NCBI GenBank assembly: GCA_026214975.1 | Contig: CM047809.1 | Coordinates: 32,461,977 to 32,525,976, forward strand | Source: Gentiana macrophylla | Taxonomy: Eukaryota > Streptophyta > Magnoliopsida > Gentianales > Gentianaceae | Length of the DNA: 64,000 bases | Direction: 5' to 3' | Shown: in pieces, positions 33,655 to 46,700 of the stretch | How positions within the stretch are numbered: the first letter of the stretch is position 1 | Layout of the letters: each line of letters opens with the position of its first letter | Translations under genes and position numbers: made by a program | Notes under the pieces: model-generated | Told to the model about the DNA's origin: nothing | What the model saw: only the letters and a program-made list of their open reading frames with translations | Database searches by the model: none

Positions 33655-34734
33655 CTAAGTGCTTTCCTTAGGTTTAGATTGAAATCTTGCACAAACACCT
33701 ACTGCAAAGGATATATCAGGTCTGCTGGATGTGAGGCACAGCAGACTTCCTATCATCCTTCTGTATAAAGTCTTACCAACATCCTTGCCTTCTTTATCTT
33801 CATCCAGCCTGATGCTTGTACCCATAGGAGTTGATAATTTGTTGCAATTTTCCATACCAAACTTCTTCAGCAGCTCATTGGTGTATTTTGTTTGATGAAT
33901 GAAGATTCCATCTTGCATTTGCTTGACTTGTAATCCAAGAAAGTAGTTCATTTCTCCCATCATACTCATCTGGAACTTGCTTTTCATGAGATTAGAAAAC
34001 TTTTCACATAATACTTCATTTTCAGAACCAAAAATTATGTCATCCACATAAATCTGTACCAGCAAGGTGTTGTCTCCTTCATTGATTCTAAAAAGAGTCT
34101 TGTCAATGGTTCCTTTGGTAAAACCATTGTTCACCAAGAATTGAGATAAAGTTTCATACCATGCTCTTGGTGCCTGTTTCAAACCATAAAGTGCCTTGTT
34201 GAGTCTATACACTTTATCTTCTTGATCTTTAACTTCAAAACCAGGAGGTTGCTGAACATAAACCTCTTCTTCCAAAAGGCCATTCAAAAATGCACTTTTG
34301 ACATCCATCTGGTATACTTTGAAGTTCTTATATACAGCATATGCCAGAAACAGTCTTATAGCTTCCAATCTTGCAACTGGGGCATATGTCTCATCAAAGT
34401 CTATTCCTTCAGCTTGTGAATAGCTTTTTGCTACTAGTCTGGCCTTGTTTCTAACAATGGTACCTGATTCATCAAGTTTGTTTCTGTAAACCCACTTAAC
34501 ACCAATGAAAATTGAATGATCAGGCCTCTCCACTAGTGTCCATACTTGATTTCTTTCAAACTCATTGAGTTCTTCTTGCATAGCAATTATCCAATCAGGG
34601 TCAGAAATTGCTTCTTCAACAACTTTAGGTTCCATTTGAGATAGAAAACATGTAAACATGGCTTCTAGTTGTCTTCTTGTCCTTACACCTTCCTGTACAT
34701 CACCAATTACTTGTTCAGCAGGGTGATCCTTCAA
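33655..34734 (-). CDS. SIRE-C pol: reverse transcriptase domain
   Basis: This is 359 uninterrupted residues of Ty1/copia RVT_2. Visible motifs are [11 protein letters not shown] (about 81-91), [20 protein letters not shown] (97-116), [10 protein letters not shown] (143-152), [13 protein letters not shown] (181-193) and the catalytic YVDD (229-232) in YVDDIIFGS, typical of the SIRE lineage. The enzyme would copy element RNA into cDNA in the virus-like particle. It is flanked by integrase remnants upstream and RNase H downstream; a stop at 33655-33657 splits it from RNase H. It is thus the longest intact domain of a disabled polyprotein. Confidence 0.93.
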   Translation of the reverse strand: MKDHPAEQVIGDVQEGVRTRRQLEAMFTCFLSQMEPKVVEEAISDPDWIIAMQEELNEFERNQVWTLVERPDHSIFIGVKWVYRNKLDESGTIVRNKARLVAKSYSQAEGIDFDETYAPVARLEAIRLFLAYAVYKNFKVYQMDVKSAFLNGLLEEEVYVQQPPGFEVKDQEDKVYRLNKALYGLKQAPRAWYETLSQFLVNNGFTKGTIDKTLFRINEGDNTLLVQIYVDDIIFGSENEVLCEKFSNLMKSKFQMSMMGEMNYFLGLQVKQMQDGIFIHQTKYTNELLKKFGMENCNKLSTPMGTSIRLDEDKEGKDVGKTLYRRMIGSLLCLTSSRPDISFAVGVCARFQSKPKEST

Positions 34735-34770
34735 CCATTGTAAATCTTGATTAGCTTGATTTACAGGAAC

Positions 34771-35253
34771 CTAATCTTTAGCAGGGTCTGTTGTAGGTTT
34801 AGTAGGGAGATCAGCAGATCCTTGAGATGTATCTGTTGTTGTATCAGTAGTGTTACCAGCAGGTCCTTCAGCAGGGGCATCTTCATTTCCAGAATCAGAA
34901 ACCTTTAAGTTGCTTATCTTCTTTAGTACATCAACATATTCTAGATTTGTGACTTCTTGATGTATAACAGGTTCTGGAACTTCTTCATCCTCCATTCCAG
35001 TGAACTTTGGTTCATCAAACACAACATGTATGGATTCTTCATGTTTTAGTGTCCTTTTGTTCAGCACTCTAAAGGCCTTGCTGACTGAAGAATATCCCAA
35101 AAAGATTCCTTCATCTGATTTTGGTTGGAAGGTCTTCAATTGATCCTTATGATTTAAAATAAAGCACTTGCTCCCAAATGGATGGAAGTATGAGATATTT
35201 GGCTTTCTTCCATTCAATATTTCATAAGGTGTCTTCATCAGCTTTTTGTTCAC
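34771..35253 (-). pseudogene. SIRE-C pol: integrase C-terminal part and linker
   Basis: It contains the copia integrase C-terminal motifs PYEILNGRKPNISYFHPFG and DEGIFLGYS, followed by KRTLKHEESIHVVFDE. An acidic, Thr-rich linker leads to the RT domain. It is separated from the integrase core by the degenerate segment 35254-35523 and from RT by a stop near 34768. Confidence 0.88.
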
Positions 35254-36117
35254 TGAGATTCTATTCTGTGTGTAGCATGTTGTATTGATTGCTTCAGCCT
35301 AGTATCTCTCAGGTAACATTGCTTCACATATCATAGTCCTCTCGCTTCTTTTAATGTCGCTTTTTCTTTCAAAGAACCCCATTTTCTTTGAGGTGTTGTT
35401 CAAGAATTTGCTAGTTGATGCAGCACACCATTTTGTTCACAGTATTCTCTTATGACTTTGTTTAGAAAATCTTGTCTGATCTGATCTTTACTACTGTGAC
35501 ACTTTTCTCATTTTGTAATCTCTTCAAAAAATTTGGCATCTTTGAAGTGTTTCACTTTTCGTGTTCATGAAAATAACCCAAGTATATCTTGAATAATCTT
35601 CCACAACTACCAGAGTGTATTTCTTTCCTGTTACACTTGTTGGTATCACTGGTCCAAACAAGTCCATATGCATCAGCTTCAAAACTCTTTTGGTTGATTG
35701 TTTAGTCTTTGTCTTGAAACTTGACTTTGTTTGTTTACCTTGCTGACAAGCATCACATATTCCATCTTTCTTGTGTGGGATCTCAGGTAAACCAATCACT
35801 AACTGCTTCTTCACCAACTGATTGATATCATCAAAGTTTAGATGATTCAACTTCTTGTGCCATAACCAGTTGAGTTCAGACTTTGTGTGTACTATGAGGC
35901 AGGTTTCTGGTACAGCAGTGGTCCAGTCTACCACATACATGTTTTGTTGTCTTCTTCTAACTAGCACAACTTGTTCTCCCATTTCACTCATGACAATGCA
36001 GTAGGCTTTGTCAAAAGTGACCTTGTAACCCATGTCACAAAATTGTCCAGTGCTCAGCGGATTGTAGTCCAAGCCTTCAACATATGCAACATTCTTGATT
36101 GTCAAACCATTCCTCAC
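35254..36117 (-). pseudogene. SIRE-C pol: GAG-pre-integrase and integrase core
   Basis: At 35524-36117 the zinc-binding residues are His87, His92 (LWHKKLNHLN), Cys121 and Cys124 (CDACQQGK). The first catalytic Asp is at 152 (MDLFGP), followed by DYSRYTW. Past a frame break, KIRSD carries the second Asp, but the usual GTEF segment is shortened. TPQ and MICEAMLPERY mark the third part near 35300-35400, again with frame changes. Integration activity is therefore lost. Confidence 0.88.
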
Positions 36118-36400
36118 TAGTGTTCCATACCCTATTCAATATCCTGGTGTATCCTTGTTTCCAAAATTGACTTTTGGTCCATCCTTTGCCACATAATTCA
36201 TCAAATAGTGCTTACTTCTGGTCATATGTCTGGAACATCCACTGTCAAAGTACCAGACACCCTACAAAACAAATTTAATGTGTTTTAGGTACACAAACCT
36301 GTTTGGTCCCATAGTGGTCAGTGGTAAGCACAACCCTTGGCAAATTTCCATAAGGTCTTCTTTGGAAAGTGCACTTTTGTTCATATATGTATGCTACATT
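36118..36400 (-). pseudogene. SIRE-C pol: protease remnant
   Basis: VWYFDSGCSRHMTRSKHY is read near 36210-36260. The DSG triad is the copia aspartic protease motif, directly upstream of the integrase as expected. A stop after TPGY (near 36136) and frame changes on the gag side break it. Confidence 0.78.
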
Positions 36401-38551
36401 TCCATATAATCTTACATTTGGTTGTGTAGCACACACATATGGTTTCTGGCCTCATATTGTTAGAAGCATTAGCATAACCATAAGGTTGTTGTCTGTTAGG
36501 AACAGCCCTGTATTGTGGTCTCTGTTGAGATCTCTGCTGAGGTCTATGGTGAGGCCTCTGCTGAGTCCTCTGCTGATTCCCTTGCTGAGGTCTAGCCCTA
36601 GCATTATGGTTAAATCTATTGTTTCAAGCAGCAGGGGCAGGAATATTCCAATCTTCATCAGTAGGGAATAATCTGCCTTTCCTCCTGAGATAAGTATCCC
36701 TTGAATGATTAACATTTTTGGATTTCACATTCTTATCATTGGAATATTTCTGGTTTTTACCCTTTTGTGGTCCACTAGACTTTGCAGCAGGTCTGCTATC
36801 AGCAGGTCTAGAGGGTCCAGCAGACCTACTTTTAGGTGTACCCTTTTTGTTAGGTGTTGATGTCCCTTTGGACTTATAATTTTGATTCTTTGAAGCATTT
36901 TCAGTAGGCTTACTACCTTAGCAACCTTTTGAGGTTTTGGATCTTGTGCAGCTACAAACTTAGGAGCAATTCTGGTACTAGGTTCAGCAGCCTTACTTGA
37001 TCCACCCTTAGAAGACTGTTGAGTTTCAAATCCAAGACCTGTTTTATCATCATAAGGCTTCCCAGATTTAAATGCAGTTGTGGAACTATATTGTGCAGTA
37101 GATTTAGTGGCCACTGCTGGTGCAGCAGACTTATTCTGATTCTGTTCATAATCCTCTTCCTTACCCTTGAGAATTCTTAATTCAACATTCAATCTTTGGA
37201 TTTCTGCTTGAAGTGCTTCTCTTTCAGCCTTCACAATCTCATAACCATATTGTATTATCCTCATTTGATTAAGGAGGGCATCTAGAGGCTCTTCTTTGTC
37301 AGAAATATTTGGATTGGAACCACCAGTAGAATCACATTCACTTTCAGCAGGAGTATTAATAGATACAGAATTGTATACCTCCTCAGTTTCATCCATATGA
37401 GCCATAAAAGCATAATCATCCATATGTGCTATGAGAGCAGTGTCATCTGGTTCATTTCTTTTTTCTGATTCCACTTTATAGCCAGATTCATCATCAGCAA
37501 CCAATGCTTTTCTACCAGATCTCCTCTGCTGACCTTTGTTCTTCAGCAGGTCTGGACAGTCAGGTCTAAAATGTCCAGGCTTCTTGCAGTTAAGGCATAA
37601 ATAGTCAGGATCCTTCTTTTATTTTAACTCAGGACTGTCAGGTTTGAAGTGTCCTGGTTTCTTGCAATTAAAGCACAAAAAGTCATGATCCTTCTTTGAT
37701 TCATCCTTTTTCTCAGTTGTTTTCTTGCCAGAATTCCTTGGAGATGCCTTTCCAAATTTCATCATTCTGATTCTTTTGGTCAGTAGGGCTATTTGCTCTT
37801 GCATTTCATCTAGCACATCATCCTTAACATTTGATGATTCTTCCATATGAGCAGCAGCCAATGATGTTGTCTTTGTTGCTTCTTTTTCAGCACTTGCAAC
37901 AAGATCATTGCTGAATTCATAAGCTTTGAGATCTGAGAACAATTTGAAGGTATCTTCCTCATGTAGTGTCTTGGACTCCTCCATTGCAGTAACCTTCATT
38001 TCCCAAACTTCTTTTGCAGGTAAAGCTTTGAAAATCCTGGTGTTGATCTCTTCTTTTGTATAAACAACATTCAGCAGGGTGAGTTCATCAAGAATTGCAT
38101 TGATCCTAGATTCCATCTGTTCAATGGTCTCATTTGATTTCATCTATAACTCTTGAAACTTTTTCTTGGAAACACTGATCTTGTTCTTTTTGATTGCATC
38201 AGTGACTTCACAGATAAGTTGCAATCTTTCCTATAGTTCTTTGGCAGATTTGCAATCTTTCACCTTCATGTACATTTTGCTATCTAGAGTTCTGTAGATA
38301 ATATTAATAGCAATATTGTTCAGGTTTGCCCTTTTCCTATCTTCAGCACCCCACTCATTCTTTGGCTTTGGGACAGTTTGATTTTGACCATCCACGGTTA
38401 TGACTTTGGTGATCTCCAGTGGTCCATCAATCAGCACATACATCATCTCATCATGAGTTGCAGCTAGATAAGCCTGCATACAATGCTTATACTCATCAAA
38501 ATGATCTAGAGAGCACATCAACATTGTCCCAGCATACTAGTTGTTATCCAT
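36401..38551 (-). pseudogene. SIRE-C gag
   Basis: ATG is at 38549-38551 (MDNN, then a stop). The capsid-like core (UBN2 family) includes FDEYKHCMQAYLAATHDEM, ELWERL-type residues with a stop, and ESRINAILDELTLLN. Two successive zinc knuckles follow: CFNCKKPGHFKPDS (last Cys changed to Ser, about 37625-37670) and CLNCKKPGHFRPDC (about 37550-37605), with a stop at 37619-37621 between them. Then come a coiled-coil stretch (about 37150-37300), APKFVAAQDPKPQK and LFPTDEDWN. It would package element RNA. There are several stops and frameshifts, none large. Confidence 0.87.
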
Positions 38552-38636
38552 GATGCAAAAACTTGGAAACAGAAACTTGAAAAGGTTTTCAAAGATTTTT
38601 CACAAGCACAACAAGTAGGATTACTTCAGAACAGAA

Positions 38637-38655
38637 GCTCTACTCCGATACCAAT
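38637..38655 (-). other. SIRE-C primer-binding site at the middle LTR
   Basis: On the element strand TTGGTATCGGAGTAGAGC follows the LTR end. It is the methionine-tRNA-type PBS of this family. Confidence 0.72.
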
Positions 38656-40257
38656 TTTTGGTCCCTTGAAAAGGCTTTGGTTAAGTTTAGAATGGGGTTT
38701 GAATAAACTTAATACTTAAAACTTTTTGGAGCTGACAAACTCAATAGGGTTCAATAGTCTGCTGACCTTCAGTAGTCTGCTGACTATTGAAACTATTGCA
38801 TTTGTTGCAGTGGAGTATATTAAATTAAGCCTTGTTACTTGTTGTTTTAAATATGATACTAAGTAGTGGATACTCGGTAGTGTAATTAGTGTGATTCGGC
38901 AGCTACTTCAGTGGATTGATGTGATAAGCATTCAAAGTAAAGTAAATTGCAAAAAGTAAATGCATTAAAGTAAAGTAGGCAAGTTTTGTAGAGGTTCCAG
39001 GTGGTGTAATCCTGACAGTCCACTCTTCCCCTATGATGTTAGAGGAAATTCACTAGAGAACTGTTTGTCCTTGACCAATGACTATGGCTTCACAAACTGA
39101 ACACTAGAAACAGGTAGGACTGCTGCTCCAAGTATTCCACTAGTCCTTGAAGGGTAGGATTGCCTCTTCACCAGCCCCACCATAAAACACAACAGTCCTG
39201 ACACTTCAGCAGTGCTTCAATGTCTTCAGGTTCTTCTTGAAAAAGAAGGGGTTGAATCAAGAAAGTGATTCAGCTTTCAGCAAGCTTTTGATCAGGATGA
39301 TAAGATCAGCAGCTTGAAATATTCAAGTGTGTATACTGGATAGAACTTGATTGCAGAAACACTTGAAGAAAATCCTTGATCAGTAAGTTAAAGTTCAAGT
39401 AGTATCAGCAGGGTAAGATTCCACTTTGATCAATTTCTTGCTCAAAAACTTAGTTTCTTATCTTGGTGTTGTGTATTGCCATCTGAATCAGGAGTCCTCT
39501 ACGTATAGGTGTATATTCTGTGATTTGATTTTGAATTTCAAAAGCAACCGTTACAGGATTGTATGAATATCCCTGAAATTCCCTCTGTTGTACCTTACTG
39601 AAACTGTAAGTGTCCTTCTGACAGTCTAGTATGTCAACCAATGATTTAATTCCATTTGATATGGCTCTAAAATCATTACAACGTCTCTTTCATCTTGTCC
39701 ATTGATTGACTGATTAATCCAATGCTTGTAATTCATCCTTATCCATTTAATCTTCCAGAAAAACTTGGATTAATCCGACTTTTGCATTCAGCAGACACCT
39801 GTTGTATAGGTTTCCTAATGTCCATATATGGTCAGCTGACTTTTAGTCTGATGTGTTTCATAAACACCTCAACTGACTACTTCTCATCTAACTTTTATTA
39901 TGAAGTTATAGTACACCATTTTAAACATAACCAAGTTCCAATCATCACTTTACTTTTAATGGAACTCAGACCTTCTACACAAGGTATATGTGATCAGTAT
40001 AAGTCATCACAGACTTTCCTAAATTCTGATCCCATATCCTTGACTTTTAAATACTAAGTTTGATCCCTTAGCCTTCAATACAAAGTTTGAACCCTCAGCC
40101 TTCAACCATCAGCAGGTGCTAGACACTCTACTGACCTAGATATGTCTGCTGATCAAGTCAGCTGACCTCGTTACAGTGCTTGTTTGATCAAACCTATACA
40201 AAGATCAAACTCTAGTAAACCTATACATTCAATCTAGACATCTTTTTTCCTTTGCTC
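38656..40257 (-). repeat. SIRE-C middle LTR, truncated
   Basis: It starts TTTTGGTCCCTTGAAAAGGC and follows the LTR to CATCTTTTTTCCTTTGCTC at about 40257. There it joins a gag fragment instead of finishing with ATAACAGCTAGTCTGG and TCTAACA. About 75 bp of LTR end is lost. It is the product of recombination inside the element, not an independent insertion end. Confidence 0.85.
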
Positions 40258-40261
40258 AATG

Positions 40262-40720
40262 TGCTGCATTGAACCTAGATTCCAGTTGTTCAATGGTCTC
40301 ATTTTATTTCATCTTGAACTCTTGAAACTTTTGCTTGGACACACTGATCTTGTTCTTTTTTATTGCATCAGTGCCTTCACAGATAAGTTGCAATCTTTCC
40401 CATAGTTCTTTGGCAGTTTTGCAATCTTTCACCTTCATGTACATATTGCAATCTAGAGTTCTGTAGATAATATCAATTGCAATATTATGCAGGTTTTCCC
40501 TTTTCCTATCTTCAGCACCCCACTCATTCTTTGGCTTTAGGATAGTTTGATTTTGACCATCCACAGTTATGACTTTGGTGATCTCCAGTGGTGCATCAAT
40601 CAGCACATCCATCATCTCATCATGAGTTGCAGCTATATAAGCCTGCATACGATGCTTATACTCATCAAAACGATCTAGAGAGCACATTAACATTGTCCGA
40701 GCATACTGGTTGCTATCTAT
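40262..40720 (-). pseudogene. Second, partial gag of SIRE-C
   Basis: This is the N-terminal part of gag (FDEYKHRMQAYIAATHDEM, NEWGAEDRKRENLHNIAI, ELWERLQLICEGTDAIKKN), nearly identical to the start of the gag at 36401-38551. The start codon is ATA (40718-40720). The frame is open from 40693 to 40304, better preserved than in the full copy. It breaks at about 40262 into the middle LTR. Confidence 0.87.
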
Positions 40721-40806
40721 GATGCAAAAACTTGAAAACAGAATCTTGAAAAAGTTTTAAAAGATTTTTCACAAGCACAACAAGTAGGATTACTTCATAA
40801 CAGAAG

Positions 40807-40824
40807 CTCTGCTCCGATACCAAT
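40807..40824 (-). other. SIRE-C outer primer-binding site
   Basis: On the element strand ATTGGTATCGGAGCAGAG directly follows the 5' LTR end. Confidence 0.75.
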
Positions 40825-42008
40825 TCTTGGTCCCTTGAAAAGTCTTAGGTTAAGTTTAGAAGGGGGTTGAATAAAATTAACACTTAAAACTTTTTGGAGT
40901 TGACAAACTCAGCAGTGTTCAATAGTCTGCTGACCTTCAGCAGTCTGCTGACTATTGAAACTATTGAATTTGTTGCAGTGGAATATATTAAATTAAGCCT
41001 TGTTACTTGTTGTTTTAAATATGATACTAAGTATTGGATACACAGTAGTGTAAGTAGTGTGATTCAGCAGCTAGTTCAGTGGATTGATGTGATAAGCATT
41101 CAGAATAAAGTAAATACAATACAATAAAGTAAAGTAGACAAGTTTTAAAGTGGTTCCAGGTGGTGTAATCCTGTTAGTCCACTCTTCTCATGTGATGTTA
41201 GAGGAAATTCACTAGAGACTTTGAGATAGCTGTTACAAAATCCCTAAACTGTTTGTCCTTGACAAATGACTATGGCTTCACAGACTGAACACTAGAAATA
41301 GGTAGGATTGCTGCTCTAAGTATTCCACTGGTCCTTGAAGGGTAGGATTTCCTCTTCACCAGCTCCACCACAAAACACAACAGTCCTTAACACTTCAGCA
41401 GTGTTCACTGTCTTTAGGTTCATCTTGAAAAAGAAGGGATTAAATCAAGAAATTGATTCAGCTTTCAGCAAGCTTTTGATCAGGATGATAAGATCAGCAG
41501 CTTGAAATCTTCAAGTGTGTATACTATATAGAACTTGATTGCAGAAACACTTGAAGAAAATCCTTGATCAGTAAGTTAAAGTTCATGTCGTATCAGCAGG
41601 ATAAGATTGCACTTTGATCAATTTCTTGCTCAAAAACTTAGTTGCTTATCTTGGTGTTGTGTATTGCAATATGAATCAGGAGTCCTCTATTTATAGGTGT
41701 AGATCATGTGATTTGAATTTGAATTTCAAAAGCAACCGTTAAAAGATTGTCTGAATATCCTTGAAATTCCCTCTGTTGTACCATACTGACACTATCAGTG
41801 TCCTTCTAACAGTCCAGTCTATCAACCAATGATTTAATTCCATTTGATATGGCTCTGAAATCCTTACAATGTCCCTTTCATCTTGTCCATTGATTGACTG
41901 ATTAATCCAATTCTTGTAATTCATCATTATCCATTTAATCTTCCAGAAAAACTTAGATTAATCCGACAATTGCATTCAGCAGACACCTGTTGTTTAGGTC
42001 TGCGGATG
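40825..42008 (-). repeat. SIRE-C 5' LTR, first part
   Basis: It starts TCTTGGTCCCTTGAAAAG (plus strand) and is interrupted at 42008 by Copia-B. It resumes at 51035 after the GGATG duplication. CTATTTATAGG near 41688 is a minus-strand TATA box. Confidence 0.9.
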
Positions 42009-43766
42009 TGTTAGGTGTAGTGCCCGAAAGACAATTTGTGTAATTGTTTTTAATAATGGATGACAGAATTTATCTCATCTTAGTTACTTGCTTTGTGCTT
42101 GTAAAGTAATACACTCATCGCAAACCCTAAGTATATCTCAGTATGTAACCACTTAACTCGGTGTATGGATTACACGTGAGGATTGAGTTAGTGTAGATAT
42201 GCTTAAAGCGTTAAGTCTGTGGTGAACTCAATCGAGTTTAGGGTCTCTTGATTAAAACACCAATAATGCTTGAGAACACCCCAGGGTGTGATAGTCTTAT
42301 CCGGTTTGTCGGTAGAGAGGTACTCACGTGGGGCATTTATATATGATGGACATTCATATAGGATGGACCGATTTAATCTGAATTTCTCGATATAATTCCG
42401 TAATCGAGGAATCTTATTAAATCATTAGATGATCATATATGGATCAACCTTAATCCTGAGGTGATCATGCAGGTGTCGCTTGTCCCGGGTAGTGTTTGAT
42501 GTGTTAGTTACGGTTCACTTAAATATGTGTTCCAAGCCACTTCTCATTGGCACTATCTCCGGATGAGTGAGTAGTTCGATTTTCATAGACATGGAATCCA
42601 TTCCTTCCTGGGAAGTAGATGACGATCCCCTTATTTGTTAGCCCTAAGAAAGTGATTGATCCCGGAGTTCACATTTGACTAATTGATCACTAGTCGATAT
42701 GTGAACTAATTGATCATCGAGGGGTTGATGGTAAATAAGGATAAGATATTCGAAGTCGGGTTCACGGAGACTTCCCACTCATAATGGGCGATCACATGGA
42801 GGGTTAATCCGTATGTAGTGATTATATCAATGGACACTTATTCACTCTATGGGTTGAGTATAAGTATACATCTATAATCGGTAGAGTTCGATTTCGGGTT
42901 TATGGTGGCGTAATCCCGGAATTAATAATTATATTCTCTTTGATGAATAATTAATTATTGGAGCTACTCGGTTATAGGTCCATGGCCCCCGATGTGGCTT
43001 CGTAATTTGGACTAATAATCTTGTTATTTGGGCCTCGTGATAATAATTAATTGGTGGGCTAATTAATTGATATGTATGAATATTATTTAGTTGAAATTTA
43101 AATATTATAATACATGAAAAGCACATTTTCATGTGCAGCAGTCATGGCGCTAATATGTCTTGGATTTTCCAAGAAATTAGTTTTCTGGATAATGACATAT
43201 TGTGTAATTAGTTATTTATTTGTTAAATAATTAATTGGATAAATAAAAGAAAATAATTTATTTATTATTTATCTCTTAACTATAAGGATAATTATATTTT
43301 CTTATTATAAGATTGTAATTATCTCTTATTTTTATTGGATAATAATCTCTTTTATTTTGTTAAACCGATTGGGTATGATATAGTTTCTCTCTTGATTTTG
43401 CTTTATAAAAGAGAGTTCCCTGTGTTCTAGGTGAAGAGAGAGGCCACGAAATTTATAGATAAAAAAGGCTAAGGAGTTCGATCCTTAGCTCCACCCGGTT
43501 GGAGAAAAACTTGGAGTTTTTCTTGGAAGCATATCAAGGAGGTTCTCATATCAAGAAGGGTGTCCACCAACCACCGTTTGGAGAACACATTGGAAGATCT
43601 AGTCTTCTCATCCTAAGATCAAGGCGTCTCTTCCCGATATTGGTAACATGATCTTAACCCCTTGTAGTAGTTTAAGTCCTTTAATTATGGATTGTGTTGT
43701 ATAAGTCGTGATCCATCCGCTGCGCGTAGATCTAACTCGTTTAGATCTAAGATCCTACATCCTTCA
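42009..43766 (+). repeat. Copia-B 5' LTR
   Basis: It begins TGTTAGGTGTAGTGCCCG and ends CTACATCCTTCA, followed by TG and the PBS. TATAAAA at 43404-43410 is the likely TATA box. Confidence 0.92.
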
Positions 43767-43768
43767 TG

Positions 43769-43781
43769 TGGTATCAGAGCC
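43769..43781 (+). other. Copia-B primer-binding site
   Basis: TGGTATCAGAGCC is a perfect plant initiator-methionine tRNA complement, two bases after the LTR. Confidence 0.88.
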
Positions 43782-46700
43782 AGGTTCCACGATTTATATA
43801 GTCATAATCATAATTAAACGATTTAAAGGAGTGGAATTGCATGTAGGTAAATTTTTTATCTATTGTTTTATGCTTTGATAATGATTAATTGCTATGGTTG
43901 AAGAGATGGATTGGGGGTTGGCACTGTTTACCCGTTAGATCTATTGTAAACTCATATAAACGATGCAAATTCGTTCATATGAGTATAGGAAATTGTGTAA
44001 TTTATTTTTATTGCAATTGTAATTTCCTGAAAATAGATCTGTTTAGTAGTTGTTTAGTTATTTCATTTTTCACCTTGATCGAGCCGTTGAAACGACGATC
44101 CCTCCGTTCAGAATCAGGATTGGAAGATGATGAACAATTCCACAAAATTTGGCGTCGATCGGAGTAAGTTTTGTTATCCGTTCGTTGCTGCAAAGAAGCT
44201 GCTGTAACAGAAAAACGCAGGATTCACAGAAACCCTACCTGTGACTTCCTCGAATTTCTGGGAAAGCTTGGACCGTTGAAACGCAAATCCAACCGTTCAG
44301 ATCGAAAAATATGGAGTTTTGGACGTGGGATAAAAATTTCAGGTCGATCGGGATTCATCTCGATTCCCAATCGGCCTCGGGAAGTCATTGATGCGCTGCT
44401 GTAAAAGTCAGATTCAGCAGCAAGTTGGACGGCTCACTGGAGAAAATTGACAAGTCAAACCTCCAATCCAACCGTCCATCTTGAAGCCCGAGGAATCAAG
44501 AACAGATCTGGATATTTTCGTTGCGATCCGAGTTCGTTTGGTTTGCCGATCGTCGAAGTTTTGAACAGCTGCAGATTTTGTTAGAAAGTAGTAAACCCTA
44601 GTTAGGGTTTGGTTATTTTTTTTCTAATAGGTTACATACACGTGCCATGGCCGGTCCATCTCGGTGTTTATTTTCCGCACTAGAATACATGTTAAGATTG
44701 TATGTGTAGAACCGAAAATTGCCATGACATGCATCATATCATGAATTCCACTCCATATGCATACATGTAGAAATTAATTCGAGAAATTAGTTAGGCATGT
44801 ATATTAAATACACGCAATTAGTTTTAATTAATTGTTTGATATTAATTAGAAACTAATTAGGGTAAAACCGAGGAACACGGGTTTTTTCAATCGTCGAGGT
44901 TGGGTGATGGATTCTCGGTGAATCCCACTCTGCGAAAGCATAAGGAGTAAAATCGAAACCTCGTGGTTAAGGTGTTGGATTCTCGGTGAATTCCACCTTA
45001 CCAGAGCGAGACGCGTTTTTGTTCGTAGTGTCTACGTGAAAGTTTGATGTTTAATGATTGGATAATCACGGGCATACATGGTTCGAAAGTGGTTTAACCA
45101 CGGTTGGGTGGTCAACATAGCTACGGCTCGATCGACTTCACTCTCCACGTGTGGCGTTTGCATCGGGTCAGCAAGGCCGAGCCATCCAAAGAGCCACTAC
45201 GGCTCAATGGAGCTCCCTAGTCTTGACCCGTCCGTCCGACGGCCACATATGTTCCAACGAATAGGTCGGGTGGGCTAGCCCACGTAACCCGAAACATTCG
45301 GGCCTATGATTTATTGTTCCTTAATGTAACATCAAGTCCAAAACATGATCAAGAAACCCACCACTTTTTCAAAATATTGAGTGGGAGCGGAGAGGCGACA
45401 AACCGACCCCACGGCCTCTACTGTTGACACAAGCAACGTGAGAGAATGGTGACGCCTTGTGCCGGCTTTGATTTCGGCCCCCTAAGGAAGGCCTTCACCG
45501 CTATCAAAATTCAAGGCTTGGTCTCTGAAAGGATAGGATTTTGGGTACTCGCCGGGTCACTAACCGACCCTAAGGCGGCACACTCGGGGTCTACCTAAAA
45601 ATCTGAGACAGTAGGTCACACTCATAAAGGGTATTTTTGGTACTACCTTGGCTGAAAAAGGATAGGTGATTGACGATCACAAATGAGATGTTCGATTCTC
45701 AACTCGATCTTCAATATTAATCGAAACCTCTTTGACCTACCCTAAGGTGCACTCGAGGCATTAGATTAAATCCTTGGAACGCAGTAGGATATACTATAAG
45801 TACTTAGTTTATGTTCCTAAAATTTATTAGTAGTGTATGATTTGGATTTATTTTTCTGTCAATTTTATTTACAACTATATATCTCTCAGGGTGCTAGAGG
45901 CTGCTAGTGTAAAATTGACTAGTAATGACTTCGTTAAAAAGTGGCAAGTAATTAGAACGTTGTACTTATTGATCTTACATGCGATTAATTTTTGGAAGAG
46001 ATATTTCTCTTGAGCCTTCAAGACTTAAGTGACGTAAATAAGTATGTCATTCTTTTGCCACTGTGTTGAACGAGAGACAACCATAGTTAGTTTGAAAGAT
46101 GATTGGGACGATAAAATTCTTCTAGTGAATTTTTAATTGTGTAGTGTCTACACGAGAAATTTTCTAATAGAAAAATTAGAGAATCATAAATTAAAATGTC
46201 GCTAGTTAGACGGTATTTGGAACCGATAAACTAGTGGGAGCTTTTATCTCGTTGTTTTTCTAATTTATTAGAAAATTAGTCCCACATTTGGGTAACGCTT
46301 TCATTAGACATCCCACGAGTTCACGAGTAGTGTCTACTCAATTAAACTGCTAGTTCAAGACTATTTCCTTTTAAGGAAAGTTGAGAATGGGAAAGAATGT
46401 CTATAAGTGTTAATCATCTTAACTAAAGTTTTGAGGCTAAACCGAAAAATTAATTATAGAAAGTATAGGATAAGGAAAGTGATTTGGATCACTTAACCAA
46501 TGAATCCTTAGCGACTTTCTTAAGTCGAGTAACTTGACTCGGTAGCTTAGTTCTTTGGAAGAACAAGGAAGTCGTGCATTAACAATTAATAAAGTAGACA
46601 ACGGGCGAGTTATTTCACTATATAATAGTGGGAGTGATATAAGGAAATGAATTTGGATTCTATCCTTGAATATCACAGAAAATTTTATTTTTACATTTAC

